In this document: positions 15,195 to 22,766 of the stretch, in pieces
Numbering within the stretch: position 1 is the first letter of the stretch
Layout of the letters: each line of letters opens with the position of its first letter
From: UBA668 sp043721915
GTDB lineage: Bacteria; Actinomycetota; Acidimicrobiia; Acidimicrobiales; Ilumatobacteraceae
Direction of reading: 5' to 3'
Assembly (NCBI GenBank): GCA_043721915.1
Contig: JAYSPV010000077.1
Coordinates: forward strand, 1-32,120
Length of the DNA stretch: 32,120 nucleotides
Made by a program: the position numbers and the translations under genes
The notes under the pieces: generated by a model
What the model was told of the DNA's origin: nothing
Databases searched by the model: none
The model's input: only the letters and a program-made list of their open reading frames with translations

Positions 15195-15968
15195 ATGCGA
15201 GTGTCCCCGCTTCGTCAACGTCTTCTGGGCAACCCGGTGTCACGCACGATCCTGTCGATCTGGGCGTGGCTGATGATCGGCGTCGTCGTCACCGTCTTCC
15301 TCCCGTTGACCTTCGTCACGTGGGTGGTCACCGCGCCGTTCGATCGCGGCCGCTACTGGGCGGGTTTCGTGTTCCGCCGGCTGTGCGTGGTGCACACGTT
15401 CCTGAACCCGCTGTGGAAGTTCCGCACCAGCGGCGAGAAGGTCACCGACCCGCGCCGGCCGTACGTGGTGGTCTCCAACCACGAGAGCTTCGCCGACATG
15501 TTCCTTATCTCGCACCTGCGCTGGGAGATGAAGTGGATCTCCAAGGAGCACTTCTTCCGCTTCCCGCTCGTGGGCTGGATGATGCTGATGTCGGGCGACA
15601 TCAAGCTGGTGCGCGGCAACAAGCAGAGCATCGTCACTGCGATGCGTGGCGCCCACGACCGGCTGGACAAGAAGGTGAGTGTGATGCTGTTCCCCGAGGG
15701 CACCCGCACGCTCGACGGTGAGCTGGGTGAGTTCAAGGATGGCGCGTTCCGGCTTGCGATCGACACCGGTTGCCCGATCCTTCCGCTGGCCATCACCGGC
15801 AGTCGCGAGGCGATGCCGAAGGGCGATTGGCGCTTCGGGCTCACCTCCGCCGAGGTGCGCGTGCTCCACCCGATCGAGACCGCCGGCATGACCAAGGACG
15901 ACATTCCCGCCCTGCGTGAGCAGACCAAGGATGCAATCCGCGCGGCCATCGCGGAGATGCGGGCCTGA
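15195..15968 (+). CDS. 1-acyl-sn-glycerol-3-phosphate acyltransferase family protein
   Basis: Membrane-associated acyltransferase of 257 residues, PlsC family. It makes phosphatidate from lysophosphatidate or acylates a related lipid. A hydrophobic segment (about 20-46) anchors the N-terminus. The catalytic motif is NHESFAD (95-101, pattern N-H-x4-D), the acyl-acceptor phosphate motif is LFPEGTRT (about 165-172), and PILPLAITGSREAMPKG is typical of block IV. CACCAT sits 6 nt before the ATG, a weak version of the local -10 pattern. The marR gene starts three bases after its stop codon, so the two are probably co-transcribed. The substrate is unknown. Confidence 0.9.
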   Translation: MRVSPLRQRLLGNPVSRTILSIWAWLMIGVVVTVFLPLTFVTWVVTAPFDRGRYWAGFVFRRLCVVHTFLNPLWKFRTSGEKVTDPRRPYVVVSNHESFADMFLISHLRWEMKWISKEHFFRFPLVGWMMLMSGDIKLVRGNKQSIVTAMRGAHDRLDKKVSVMLFPEGTRTLDGELGEFKDGAFRLAIDTGCPILPLAITGSREAMPKGDWRFGLTSAEVRVLHPIETAGMTKDDIPALREQTKDAIRAAIAEMRA

Positions 15969-15971
15969 GCC

Positions 15972-16493
15972 ATGCCGCGACTGTTCGCGAGTGACGACGA
16001 AGGCGACCTCGTGCGCGCGGAACGCGACGTGCGTGCGGCGTTCACCGGCCTCGATCTCGATCTCACCTCGCTGGCCGCGGTCTCCAACATCTTCCGCGCC
16101 GCGACCGCAGTTCGCAACCACATGGAGAGCGGTGTGCTCGCGCAGCACGAGCTGAGCTGGAGCGCGTTCACCACCCTGTTCGTGCTGCGCGTGTGGGGTG
16201 AGATGGATGCCCGCTCGCTCGCCTACGAGGCAGGGGTCACAGCCGCCACGCTCACGGGTGTGATGAAGACGCTGGAAGCCCGCCAGCTGTTGCGCCGCAA
16301 GAACGACCGCGCCGATGGCCGGCGGGTGCTGGTGGCCCTTGCCCCGAAGGGCCGCAGGGTGGTCGACGAGGTCATGCCGGCGTTCAACCGGCACGAGGGC
16401 CTCGTCACCCAGGCGCTCACCGAGGACGAGCAGATTGACCTCGCGCACGCACTGCGCACCATCCTGCGTACCGTCGAAGCCATCGACCTCTGA
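15972..16493 (+). CDS. MarR-family transcriptional regulator
   Basis: A 173-residue winged-helix repressor. It has long dimerisation helices at both ends and a central wHTH. LAQHELSWSAFTTLFVLRVWGEMDA is helix 1-2. LAYEAGVTAATLTGVMKTLEARQLL is the recognition helix region, and RKNDRADGRRVLVALAPKG is the wing with the family's D-x-R-x-x-x-V pattern. The ligand is unknown. It lies between plsC and a serine hydrolase and could regulate that group. Its last 189 bp (16305-16493) have a diverged copy at 18227-18414, fused to a damaged toxin gene. Confidence 0.9.
   Translation: MPRLFASDDEGDLVRAERDVRAAFTGLDLDLTSLAAVSNIFRAATAVRNHMESGVLAQHELSWSAFTTLFVLRVWGEMDARSLAYEAGVTAATLTGVMKTLEARQLLRRKNDRADGRRVLVALAPKGRRVVDEVMPAFNRHEGLVTQALTEDEQIDLAHALRTILRTVEAIDL
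16305..16493 (+). repeat. 3' end of marR, also present as a diverged copy at 18227-18414
   Basis: Wing and C-terminal helix coding segment of the MarR gene. Comparing it by eye with 18227-18414 gives about 22 substitutions and one 1-bp deletion over 188-189 bp, roughly 88% identity, with most changes at third codon positions. Confidence 0.9.
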
Positions 16494-16518
16494 CACGAAC
16501 CCGCCGAAGGAACCCCCA

Positions 16519-17751
16519 ATGGAACTGCAGCCCACTGCCGCCGGCTTCGACCCGGCTCGCCTCGATCGCATCGCCACCCATCTCGATCGTCACTACATCG
16601 CGCCCGGCAAGATCGCCGGCTGCCAGGTAGCCGTCGGTCGGCGCGGCCACCTCGCCTACTACCAGTCGCTCGGCCGGCGCGACCGCGAGCGCGACGTCGC
16701 GATGGGTGACGACACCATCTTCCGCATCTATTCGATGACCAAGCCGATCACCTCGATCGCGCTGATGCAGCTGTTCGAGCAGGGCATGTTCCAGCTCGAC
16801 GACGCGGTCTCCCGCATTTTCCCCTCGTGGCGCAACCATCGCGTGTGGGTGTCGGGCGCCGGCGACGAGATGGTCACCGAACCGGCCCACCGACCAATCT
16901 CGTTCCGCGATCTGCTGACGCACACCAGCGGCATCACCTACGGGGGCGTACTGCCGGGGATGGGTGACCAGCACCCGATCGACGCGCTGTACCGTGCGCA
17001 GCAGATCCGCAGCGCCGGCGTACACGTGACGATGCCCGAGTTCATGGACAAGCTGTCGCAGGTGCCGCTGCGCTTCCAACCGGGCACGGCGTACATGTAC
17101 TCGCTGGCCACGGACGTGTGCGGTGCGCTGGTGGAGCACCTCTCCGGGCAGCCGTTCGCAGAGTACGTGCAACAGCACATCCTCGAGCCGCTGGGAATGG
17201 TGGACACCTCGTTCCAGGTGGCGGCCGGCAAGCTGCCCCGCTTCGCCGCCAACTACTCCCGCAACCCCGACAAGATCACCACCCTGCTCGACGACCCGCA
17301 CACCAGTGCCTATACGCGCCCGCCCACGTTCGTCAGCGGCGGCGGCGGCCTCACGGGAACGGTGGCCGACTACACCCGCTTCTGCGAGATGCTGCGCCGC
17401 GGCGGCGAGCTGGACGGGCAGCGGATCATCGGCCCGCGCACGCTCGACCTGATGCGGCTGAACCACCTGCCCGGCGGCAAGGACCTCGCCTCGCTCGATG
17501 TCGACCTGCTGACGTTGTACGGCAACGTCGGGGTGGGCTTCGGGCTCGGCTTCGCCTCCACCATCGATCAGGTTGCGACCGGCTCGCTCGCCCGCGGCGA
17601 CTACTACTGGGGCGGGGCCGCCTCCACCGTGTTCTGGGTCGACCCGATCGAGGACATGTGGGTGGTGTTCATGACCCAGCTGATGCCGTCGGTCTCGTTC
17701 GACTTCCGCGGCCAACTCCGCAGCCTGGTCTACAGCGCGATCGTCGACTGA
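16519..17751 (+). CDS. Serine hydrolase, beta-lactamase/class C-esterase family
   Basis: A 410-residue protein of the family that includes class C beta-lactamases, D-Ala-D-Ala carboxypeptidases and EstB-type esterases. The nucleophile motif S-x-x-K is SMTK (S72, K75). The second motif is in AYMYSLATDVCG (Y194-S), in the place of Y-x-N, as in the esterase branch. LLTHTSGITYGG and SGGGGLTGTVADYTRF are further family blocks. There is no signal peptide, so a cytoplasmic esterase or amidase is more likely than a cell-wall enzyme. GAAGGAA about 7 nt before the ATG is a usable ribosome-binding site. It is probably co-transcribed with the marR gene 25 bases upstream. Confidence 0.88.
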   Translation: MELQPTAAGFDPARLDRIATHLDRHYIAPGKIAGCQVAVGRRGHLAYYQSLGRRDRERDVAMGDDTIFRIYSMTKPITSIALMQLFEQGMFQLDDAVSRIFPSWRNHRVWVSGAGDEMVTEPAHRPISFRDLLTHTSGITYGGVLPGMGDQHPIDALYRAQQIRSAGVHVTMPEFMDKLSQVPLRFQPGTAYMYSLATDVCGALVEHLSGQPFAEYVQQHILEPLGMVDTSFQVAAGKLPRFAANYSRNPDKITTLLDDPHTSAYTRPPTFVSGGGGLTGTVADYTRFCEMLRRGGELDGQRIIGPRTLDLMRLNHLPGGKDLASLDVDLLTLYGNVGVGFGLGFASTIDQVATGSLARGDYYWGGAASTVFWVDPIEDMWVVFMTQLMPSVSFDFRGQLRSLVYSAIVD

Positions 17752-17780
17752 GCCGGGGTGCGACGACGTCACTCCGACCG

Positions 17781-17805
17781 CATCATGATGTCGTGATATC
17801 GTGAT
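17781..17805. promoter_or_regulatory. Operator-like repeats at the antitoxin promoter
   Basis: The palindrome CATCATGATG (17781-17790) is followed by the direct repeat TCGTGAT at 17791-17797 and 17799-17805, an 8-bp period. The repeat overlaps the -10 box. Closely spaced short repeats are typical of ribbon-helix-helix operators, so I read this as the autoregulatory site. Confidence 0.5.
17797..17802 (+). promoter_or_regulatory. -10 box of the antitoxin gene
   Basis: TATCGT, 6 nt, then the ATG at 17809. It lies inside the operator-like repeat. Confidence 0.5.
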
Positions 17806-17808
17806 GGC

Positions 17809-18018
17809 ATGGCAAAGCAAACGACTGTCCGGCTCCCTGATGAACTCGCCGATCAGGCCGAGGCCGTCGCTCGCGCTCAAGGCTCCAGCGTCAACCAACT
17901 GATAGTCGACGCGCTGACAAGCGAGATCGAGCGGGTTCGCCACGACAAGGACTTCCTCGATCGCGTCGGCCGGCTCGTCGAACGCGACCGCAACATCCTC
18001 GACCGCTTGGCCCAGTGA
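17809..18018 (+). CDS. Ribbon-helix-helix antitoxin
   Basis: A 69-residue protein. The N-terminal KQTTVRLPDELADQAEAVARAQGSS and NQLIVDALTSEI form a ribbon-helix-helix fold: one strand with alternating residues, then two helices. The C-terminal RVRHDKDFLDRVGRLVERDRNILDRLAQ is a charged helical tail of the kind that binds a toxin. It appears intact. The next gene overlaps its stop (GTGA) and is a doc/Fic toxin remnant, so this is the antitoxin of a damaged toxin-antitoxin pair. It probably still binds its own operator. I infer the antitoxin role from fold, size and context. Confidence 0.82.
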   Translation: MAKQTTVRLPDELADQAEAVARAQGSSVNQLIVDALTSEIERVRHDKDFLDRVGRLVERDRNILDRLAQ

Positions 18019-18226
18019 GGTACCTCACACTTGCGGAGGCATTCCTGATCGCTGAGGCCGTCACCGGTATCAACGCCGACACACTCGTCCACGTCTCGTG
18101 CTGTGTGTTCGGATCGCGCTCAATCACCCATTACCCGATGGCAACAAACGACTCGCGTGGACCTCGATGATCGTCTTCCTCGAACTCAACGGTGCGACGC
18201 TCCAGGTCAACGACGACGATCCGGTG
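18015..18226 (+). pseudogene. Doc/Fic-type toxin, internally deleted and frameshifted
   Basis: The reading frame begins at a GTG overlapping the antitoxin stop and reads VRYLTLAEAFLIAEAVTG, a good doc N-terminus, through about residue 28. It then jumps to another frame (open from a GTG at 18098), which reads RIALNHPLPDGNKRLAW. This matches the Fic/Doc active motif H-P-F-x-[DE]-G-N-[GK]-R, followed by TSMIVFLELNGATLQVNDDD. Compared with a usual doc protein of about 125 residues, some 35-40 residues between the two parts are missing. The first frame stops at 18170. It cannot yield a normal toxin, though the fragment with the Fic motif remains open into the MarR-derived tail. Confidence 0.82.
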
Positions 18227-18414
18227 GACCGCGCCGACAGCCGGCGGGTGCTGGTTGCCCTTTCACCGAAGAGCCGCAAGGTGGTCGACGAGGTGATGCC
18301 TGCGTTCAACCGTCACGAAGGTCTTGTCACACAGGCGCTCACCGAGGACGAGCAGATCGATCTCGCGCACGCACAGCGCGCGATCCTGCGCACCGTCGAG
18401 GCATCGATCTCTGA
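18227..18414 (+). pseudogene. MarR C-terminal fragment fused to the doc remnant
   Basis: In frame with the doc fragment, the sequence continues DRADSRRVLVALSPKSRKVV and on through the MarR C-terminal helix. It corresponds to the last 62 codons of the regulator at 15972-16493. A single-base deletion near 18402 shifts the final residues, so the open frame runs on to 18451 while the original stop sits out of frame at 18412-18414. The many silent differences from the upstream gene suggest the copy diverged as a functional gene before the fusion. Whether the chimera is expressed is unknown. Confidence 0.85.
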
Positions 18415-18503
18415 GCGGTCGGGCTGGCCCTGCGTGGCCGCGACATCATGACGAAGCACACGTCAGGACGCATCCGCGCGTCGGCCGGTGCGCCCCTGCG
18501 AGC

Positions 18504-19922
18504 TCAGTCGAGCACGCGCCAGGAGTTGATCGCTGTGGCGGTCGCGTCGTCGTTGATCTGCACGATCGCCCGCATCGTGGTCGACTTGCCCTTCTTGGTG
18601 GCAGTCGCATCGAGGATGAGGGTCACGGGGATCTCGCTGGTCTCTACCCGGATGATGAAGGCCGATGCCGACGCAGCCGCCTGCAGATCGATGCGCGCGA
18701 ACGCCCCGCCACCCAGTAGCTGGCCGTTGGCGACGTTGGTGACGTTGCCGAACGTGAGTTGCGCTCGGGGTGCCCACGCGAGGCCGTGCACCACCATGTC
18801 CTGACTCGGGGAACCGGACTTCGTCGAGAGGATGCTGTCGTTCCAACCCAGGGAACTCGCGGTGTACGTCCCAGTGGTCGTCGTCAATGCATGGATGCTC
18901 ACCAGGCTGTTGCCCTGCCGGCGGCGCAGGATCTCGAGCTTGCCCTTCTCGATACGGATCTTGCTGGTGCCACCGAGATAGAACGTTGCACCCGGCAGGC
19001 TGCCACTCGCCTTGTCGGCGGCGACGGCACCCACGCACGGTGCGTTCTCGACGAACTGCTGATCGCCGTAGTTACCCGGCCCTGCGCCGCTGGCCCAGCC
19101 CGCCACGATCGTCTTGTCGACCAAGAAGTCAACGTTCTCGAAGTAGTAGTTGCCCGACTTGAAGTAGTTGTTCGAGCCCAGAGCCGGCACGGCCGTGTAC
19201 TTCCCCGGTGACCACACCTTGCACCCGTTCCCGTCCACGAACGACGCTGCGGGCGCGTTCGTCGGAACGGTCACCTTGGGCTCCTTGTAGAGGTTGGCCC
19301 ACGGGCTGGGCAGACACGCCATCCCGCGTAGCCCGGCCGGTTTGAACGTCAGGTTGTCCGGCACCCCCGGCGGGACGTTCTCGATGTTGTCGCACTGGGC
19401 CGGCGTGGCGCTGAACCACAGGTCGCCATCCTCGATCATGACGGGTGAGGCCAAGTCGATCTTGGTCGGGTCAGCCACGTACACCGGTCCGCCGAGCAAC
19501 TTCTGGATGCCGGCACCGCCCTGGCTGTGGAGGTTCCACTGGCCGACCGGCACGCCTTCACCGGTGACGATGATCGCCCACCCCTGGATGTCGTCGAACC
19601 CGTTCCCGCCCTTGCGACAAGTCACCGTGACGGTGGATTCGTTCACCACCGTGGGGAACGGGATCTTGACACCAGTGTTCCCGAGCGCGGTGAAGCATTC
19701 GGCGTACTGCTGGAGCGCAAGCTTCTCGATGCCGTAGCGCAGCCCGCCATCGGCGGCAGCCAGTCGGTCGGCGCGGTCCTCGACGACTGAGGCGTAGCGC
19801 AGGCCTGCCGTGACGTAGGTGGCCAAGGAGACGACCACGGTCGACAGCACCACCGTCGCGACGAGGATCATGGGCAGAATGCTCCCCTCGTCACGAACAC
19901 GAACATCACGAGCCTTCGTCAC
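18504..19922 (-). CDS. PilX-like pilus-assembly protein, third gene of the pilin operon
   Basis: A 472-residue protein with a short basic N-terminus (MTKARDVRVRDEGS) and one hydrophobic helix (about 15-37, ILPMILVATVVLSTVVVSLATYVTAG). A Tyr/Asp/Arg-rich helix and a long extracytoplasmic beta-rich region follow. This layout matches PilX-type minor pilin proteins, although the canonical G-F-x-x-x-E cleavage motif is not present (E-G-S-I-L-P instead). The GTG at 19922 overlaps the stop of the upstream gene (GTGA), so I prefer it to a longer reading. The C-terminal domain (about 280-472) contains many Gly/Asn/Thr strands with no recognised motif. No assembly ATPase or platform gene is nearby. Confidence 0.6.
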   Translation of the reverse strand: MTKARDVRVRDEGSILPMILVATVVLSTVVVSLATYVTAGLRYASVVEDRADRLAAADGGLRYGIEKLALQQYAECFTALGNTGVKIPFPTVVNESTVTVTCRKGGNGFDDIQGWAIIVTGEGVPVGQWNLHSQGGAGIQKLLGGPVYVADPTKIDLASPVMIEDGDLWFSATPAQCDNIENVPPGVPDNLTFKPAGLRGMACLPSPWANLYKEPKVTVPTNAPAASFVDGNGCKVWSPGKYTAVPALGSNNYFKSGNYYFENVDFLVDKTIVAGWASGAGPGNYGDQQFVENAPCVGAVAADKASGSLPGATFYLGGTSKIRIEKGKLEILRRRQGNSLVSIHALTTTTGTYTASSLGWNDSILSTKSGSPSQDMVVHGLAWAPRAQLTFGNVTNVANGQLLGGGAFARIDLQAAASASAFIIRVETSEIPVTLILDATATKKGKSTTMRAIVQINDDATATAINSWRVLD

Positions 19923-21433
19923 TTCACCACCACCAATGTGTTCGAACCGATCACCGTTGCCGAGCTGTCCTTGACTTGCAGCGTCTTGGTTCCGACCGAC
20001 CACAGCTCCGGGCTGGGGTGGCTCGGCAGGATGACGGTCCGTGTCGTCCCGACGTCACCGAAGTTGATCGGTGACTGGCCGTTGGGCCCACCGGTCTCGT
20101 AGTAGAGCGCCAATCCTTCGCAGTAGCCGCTGATGATGGTGATCGACACCGTCACCTTCACCCTGAGCGCGTCAGGGTTGTTCTTCTTCAACTGCACCGT
20201 CGACGGCGTCACAGTGGGCGTGCTGATGATGCACGGTGGCGGCCCCGTCACGTTGACGGTGATCGTGGAGGTGGCCGTGGCTCCAGCCGGATCGGTGACC
20301 CTGTAACCGACAGAGAAGACCCCGACGACGGCATTGGTCGGAACGGTGATGGTGACGTTGAGCGAGTTGACCGTTGCCGTCCACCCGCTCGGGACGCTGG
20401 TCACGACCGCTGTCAGGGCAAGGCCCTCTGGATCGGATGCCGGGAGCGCTACGACGACGGAGGCGCCGGCCCTCGTCGACACCGATGCAGGGTTGGCCTG
20501 CGGGGGCCGATTCGCTGCAGCGGCGGCCACGTTGAAGGTGATGTTTGCGTCATCGACCCCACCTGCGCCATCAGACACTTTGAACACCACGACCACGGAG
20601 GTGCCGGCGGCGGCCGCTGGGGCGGTGACTGTGAACGACATCGGGCCCCCGACGGTGACCGTCCAGCCAACCGGAACGCCAGCCGGACCCACCGCAGCGG
20701 TGAGTGTGCCGTTCTCCGGGTCGGTGGCCGTGAGGGTGACCGCCACCGGGGTAGCCGAGCTGATCGTGTACGCAGCATCGACGGCCACAGGCGGCTGGTT
20801 GGGCGGCGGAGGAGGCGGCGCCAACGTGGTGGGCGGCGCAGGCGGCGGCGGCAGGTTCTCGTTGGGGTTCTTGGTGGTTGCCTTGAGCACGATCGTCTTG
20901 CCGGCGATGGGCTCGACTTCGAACGTCACCGTGTCGATCGGCCCAGCGGACTCCCGGCTGGTCAGCGTCACGGTGACTGGTTCGGCTCCGGCCACCCACG
21001 GCGGGATGAGGCCGCTCATCTTGAACACCTGCGGCGCCTGGCCGACTCTGCAGTACACCCGCACGATGTGACCCCCGCCCGCCTGCGCGATGTACCGATA
21101 GCTCGCGGCATAGTTGACCGTCGAGGAGATCGTCTCGCTCCACGCGAGCTTGAGCAGGTTGTCGCCGGGGTCGGGGGCCGAGCACCCGGTCGTTGCCCTC
21201 GGGGTGATGTCGAACGACCCCGGCTTCGCAGAGTCGACGTCCTGCGGCAACCACGTCACGAGTCCCTGCACGTTCACCGCGGCATCGGCGCGGTCACTGA
21301 CGGCAGGTGTCGTCCGCAGGATCACGACGATCGCACTCGCCACGACCGTGGAGAGCAGACCCATGAGTGCGATGCAGATGACCGCTTCGACGAGAGTGAA
21401 TCCTCGGTCGCGGTGCGAGCGATGAGTGGTCAT
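19919..21433 (-). CDS. Pilin-like protein with two Ig/cadherin-like domains
   Basis: A 504-residue protein with a type IV prepilin signal: MTTHRSHRDRG/FTLVEAVIC, cleavage after G11, E16 at position 5 of the mature protein, then a hydrophobic helix. A globular pseudopilin-like domain (about 45-192) is followed by a Pro-rich linker (195-223). Two tandem Ig-like domains of bacterial cadherin/PKD style come next, each opening with P-P-x-A and carrying a D-P-E-G-x-L-T-A motif (about 222-320 and 321-415). A C-terminal beta domain with two cysteines completes it. The layout suggests a minor pilin presenting an adhesin-like stalk. ATGA overlap with the gene before it and GTGA overlap with the gene after it indicate one operon. 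Confidence 0.75.
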   Translation of the reverse strand: MTTHRSHRDRGFTLVEAVICIALMGLLSTVVASAIVVILRTTPAVSDRADAAVNVQGLVTWLPQDVDSAKPGSFDITPRATTGCSAPDPGDNLLKLAWSETISSTVNYAASYRYIAQAGGGHIVRVYCRVGQAPQVFKMSGLIPPWVAGAEPVTVTLTSRESAGPIDTVTFEVEPIAGKTIVLKATTKNPNENLPPPPAPPTTLAPPPPPPNQPPVAVDAAYTISSATPVAVTLTATDPENGTLTAAVGPAGVPVGWTVTVGGPMSFTVTAPAAAAGTSVVVVFKVSDGAGGVDDANITFNVAAAAANRPPQANPASVSTRAGASVVVALPASDPEGLALTAVVTSVPSGWTATVNSLNVTITVPTNAVVGVFSVGYRVTDPAGATATSTITVNVTGPPPCIISTPTVTPSTVQLKKNNPDALRVKVTVSITIISGYCEGLALYYETGGPNGQSPINFGDVGTTRTVILPSHPSPELWSVGTKTLQVKDSSATVIGSNTLVVVK

Positions 21434-21942
21434 TTGATCAGCTCCACCTGTTCGATGATCCGTCCGTTGGGGCTGCGCACCTGGATGGTGATCCGCTGGA
21501 GGGAGAGGTTCTTGTCGTCCTGGCACGCGGTGCCGAAACGGAACTCGACGATGCCGTCGTTGTCGGTGTCGGCCGAGTTCCAGAACTGGATGTCGATGAT
21601 CCTGATCTGTGAGTTCGCCCACGTCTCGGGGTTGGGAACCGGGTCGACCACCGATTGATACGCAGCGCGGATCGCCTCCTTGCCGGAGTCGGGAGTGCCC
21701 GTGCTGCAGTCGACCTTCGTGGTCGCGTAGACGACATCCGATGCGGACTGCAACCACGCATGCGCGTTGGCGTGGTCGCGATGGACCGTGCCGCCGAGGA
21801 CGGAAATGCGCAGCACCCCGAGCGTCGAGACCACGACCGTGCCGAGCAGCATGACCGAGACGAGGACCTCGATCAGTGTCATACCGCTGTCGGGCTCACT
21901 GGGCCGGCGACGAGTCGCAGGGGAGTGTGCGCGAGAGTTCAT
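21430..21942 (-). CDS. Type IV pilin-like protein (PilV/pseudopilin), first gene of the pilin operon
   Basis: A 170-residue protein. After a 20-residue basic leader, the prepilin peptidase site G20/MTLIEVLVSVMLLGTVVVSTLG has the conserved Glu at mature position 5 and the hydrophobic alpha-1 helix. The globular part contains two Cys (about 78 and 139) and a DTDNDG stretch that may bind calcium. It resembles PilV or GspI/J-type minor pilins, which prime the assembly of pili or type II secretion pseudopili. No clear ribosome-binding site lies before the ATG at 21942. Its stop overlaps the next start (ATGA). Confidence 0.75.
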   Translation of the reverse strand: MNSRAHSPATRRRPSEPDSGMTLIEVLVSVMLLGTVVVSTLGVLRISVLGGTVHRDHANAHAWLQSASDVVYATTKVDCSTGTPDSGKEAIRAAYQSVVDPVPNPETWANSQIRIIDIQFWNSADTDNDGIVEFRFGTACQDDKNLSLQRITIQVRSPNGRIIEQVELIK

Positions 21943-22016
21943 CGATACGTTCTCGGCACGCTGACTCCCGAACTGAAGAGGAACTCAGCGAGAGTTCGTC
22001 ATACACCTCTGACGTG

Positions 22017-22766
22017 TCAGTGCGTGGTCGCTTCGTTGACGAGCCAGACAAACGCCGGGTCGATCACGTCGCTGAGCATCTCGGGGTGCCACTGCACAGC
22101 GAACACCTCGGGGCGGCCTTCCAGCTCGAAGGCTTCCACCACACCGTCCTCGGCGGTGCCGGTGACGATCACGCCCGCGCCGGGACGGCCGACGGCCTGG
22201 TGGTGCAGGCTGTTCGTCGCCAGCACGCCGTTCTCCAACACCGCCCCGTAGATCTCCGCCGCGCGGCTGCCTGCGGCAACCCGCACCGTGTGGCAGCGCT
22301 CGATGCGCGGCTGGTGCCACAACGCATGCGTCTCGTGCTCGTCGAGGTGCTGCACGAGCGTGCCACCGAGCGCGATGTTGAGCAGTTGTGCACCACGGCA
22401 CACGCACAACATCGGGATGCGGGCGTCGAGGGCGGCACGGATGAGGGCCAGCTCCCAATCGTCACGGCCGCGCTCCACGGCGCCCAACGCAGGGTGCGGC
22501 TCCTCCCCGTACAGTGCGGGGTCGGGGTCGGCGCCACCGGTCATCACCAGGCCGTCGAGGCGTTGCACGATCTGCACCGGGTCGGTGTTGCGGGTGAGTT
22601 GCACGGGCAGCGCACCCGCCTTCGCCAGCACCTTCGGGAACTCGCTGAGGTGCACGTCGACTTCCTCGCCGTGCAGCGCCGCATAGTCGAACAAGGGGAT
22701 CGACTCCGCCGGCCAACGGCGGCCGGACAGCCCGATCAGTGGCGGACGTGCGCTGTCGGCAGTCAC
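22017..22766 (-). CDS. PuuD-type glutamine amidotransferase (gamma-glutamyl amide hydrolase)
   Basis: Class I glutamine amidotransferase-like hydrolase of peptidase C26 type, 249 residues. The nucleophile C123 is in MLCVCRGAQLLNIALGG, and H227 with E229 are in VQWHPE. GLVMTGGADPDPALYGEE is the family's substrate-loop block. PuuD hydrolyses gamma-glutamyl-GABA; relatives cleave other gamma-glutamyl amides. It is the third gene of an operon with an acetoacetate-decarboxylase-like protein and a P450, its GTG overlapping the P450 stop (GTGA). That suggests removal of a gamma-glutamyl group from a catabolic intermediate rather than putrescine use, but no gamma-glutamyl-amide synthetase is in the window. 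Confidence 0.85.
   Translation of the reverse strand: MTADSARPPLIGLSGRRWPAESIPLFDYAALHGEEVDVHLSEFPKVLAKAGALPVQLTRNTDPVQIVQRLDGLVMTGGADPDPALYGEEPHPALGAVERGRDDWELALIRAALDARIPMLCVCRGAQLLNIALGGTLVQHLDEHETHALWHQPRIERCHTVRVAAGSRAAEIYGAVLENGVLATNSLHHQAVGRPGAGVIVTGTAEDGVVEAFELEGRPEVFAVQWHPEMLSDVIDPAFVWLVNEATTH

Noticed and set aside
17781..18451. Mobile element carrying the toxin-antitoxin remnant
   Set aside because: No transposase, integrase, terminal inverted repeat or attachment site is visible around it.
19923..20003. Longer start for the PilX-like gene
   Set aside because: Would overlap the preceding gene by over 80 bases; the GTG with a 4-base overlap gives a normal pilin leader.
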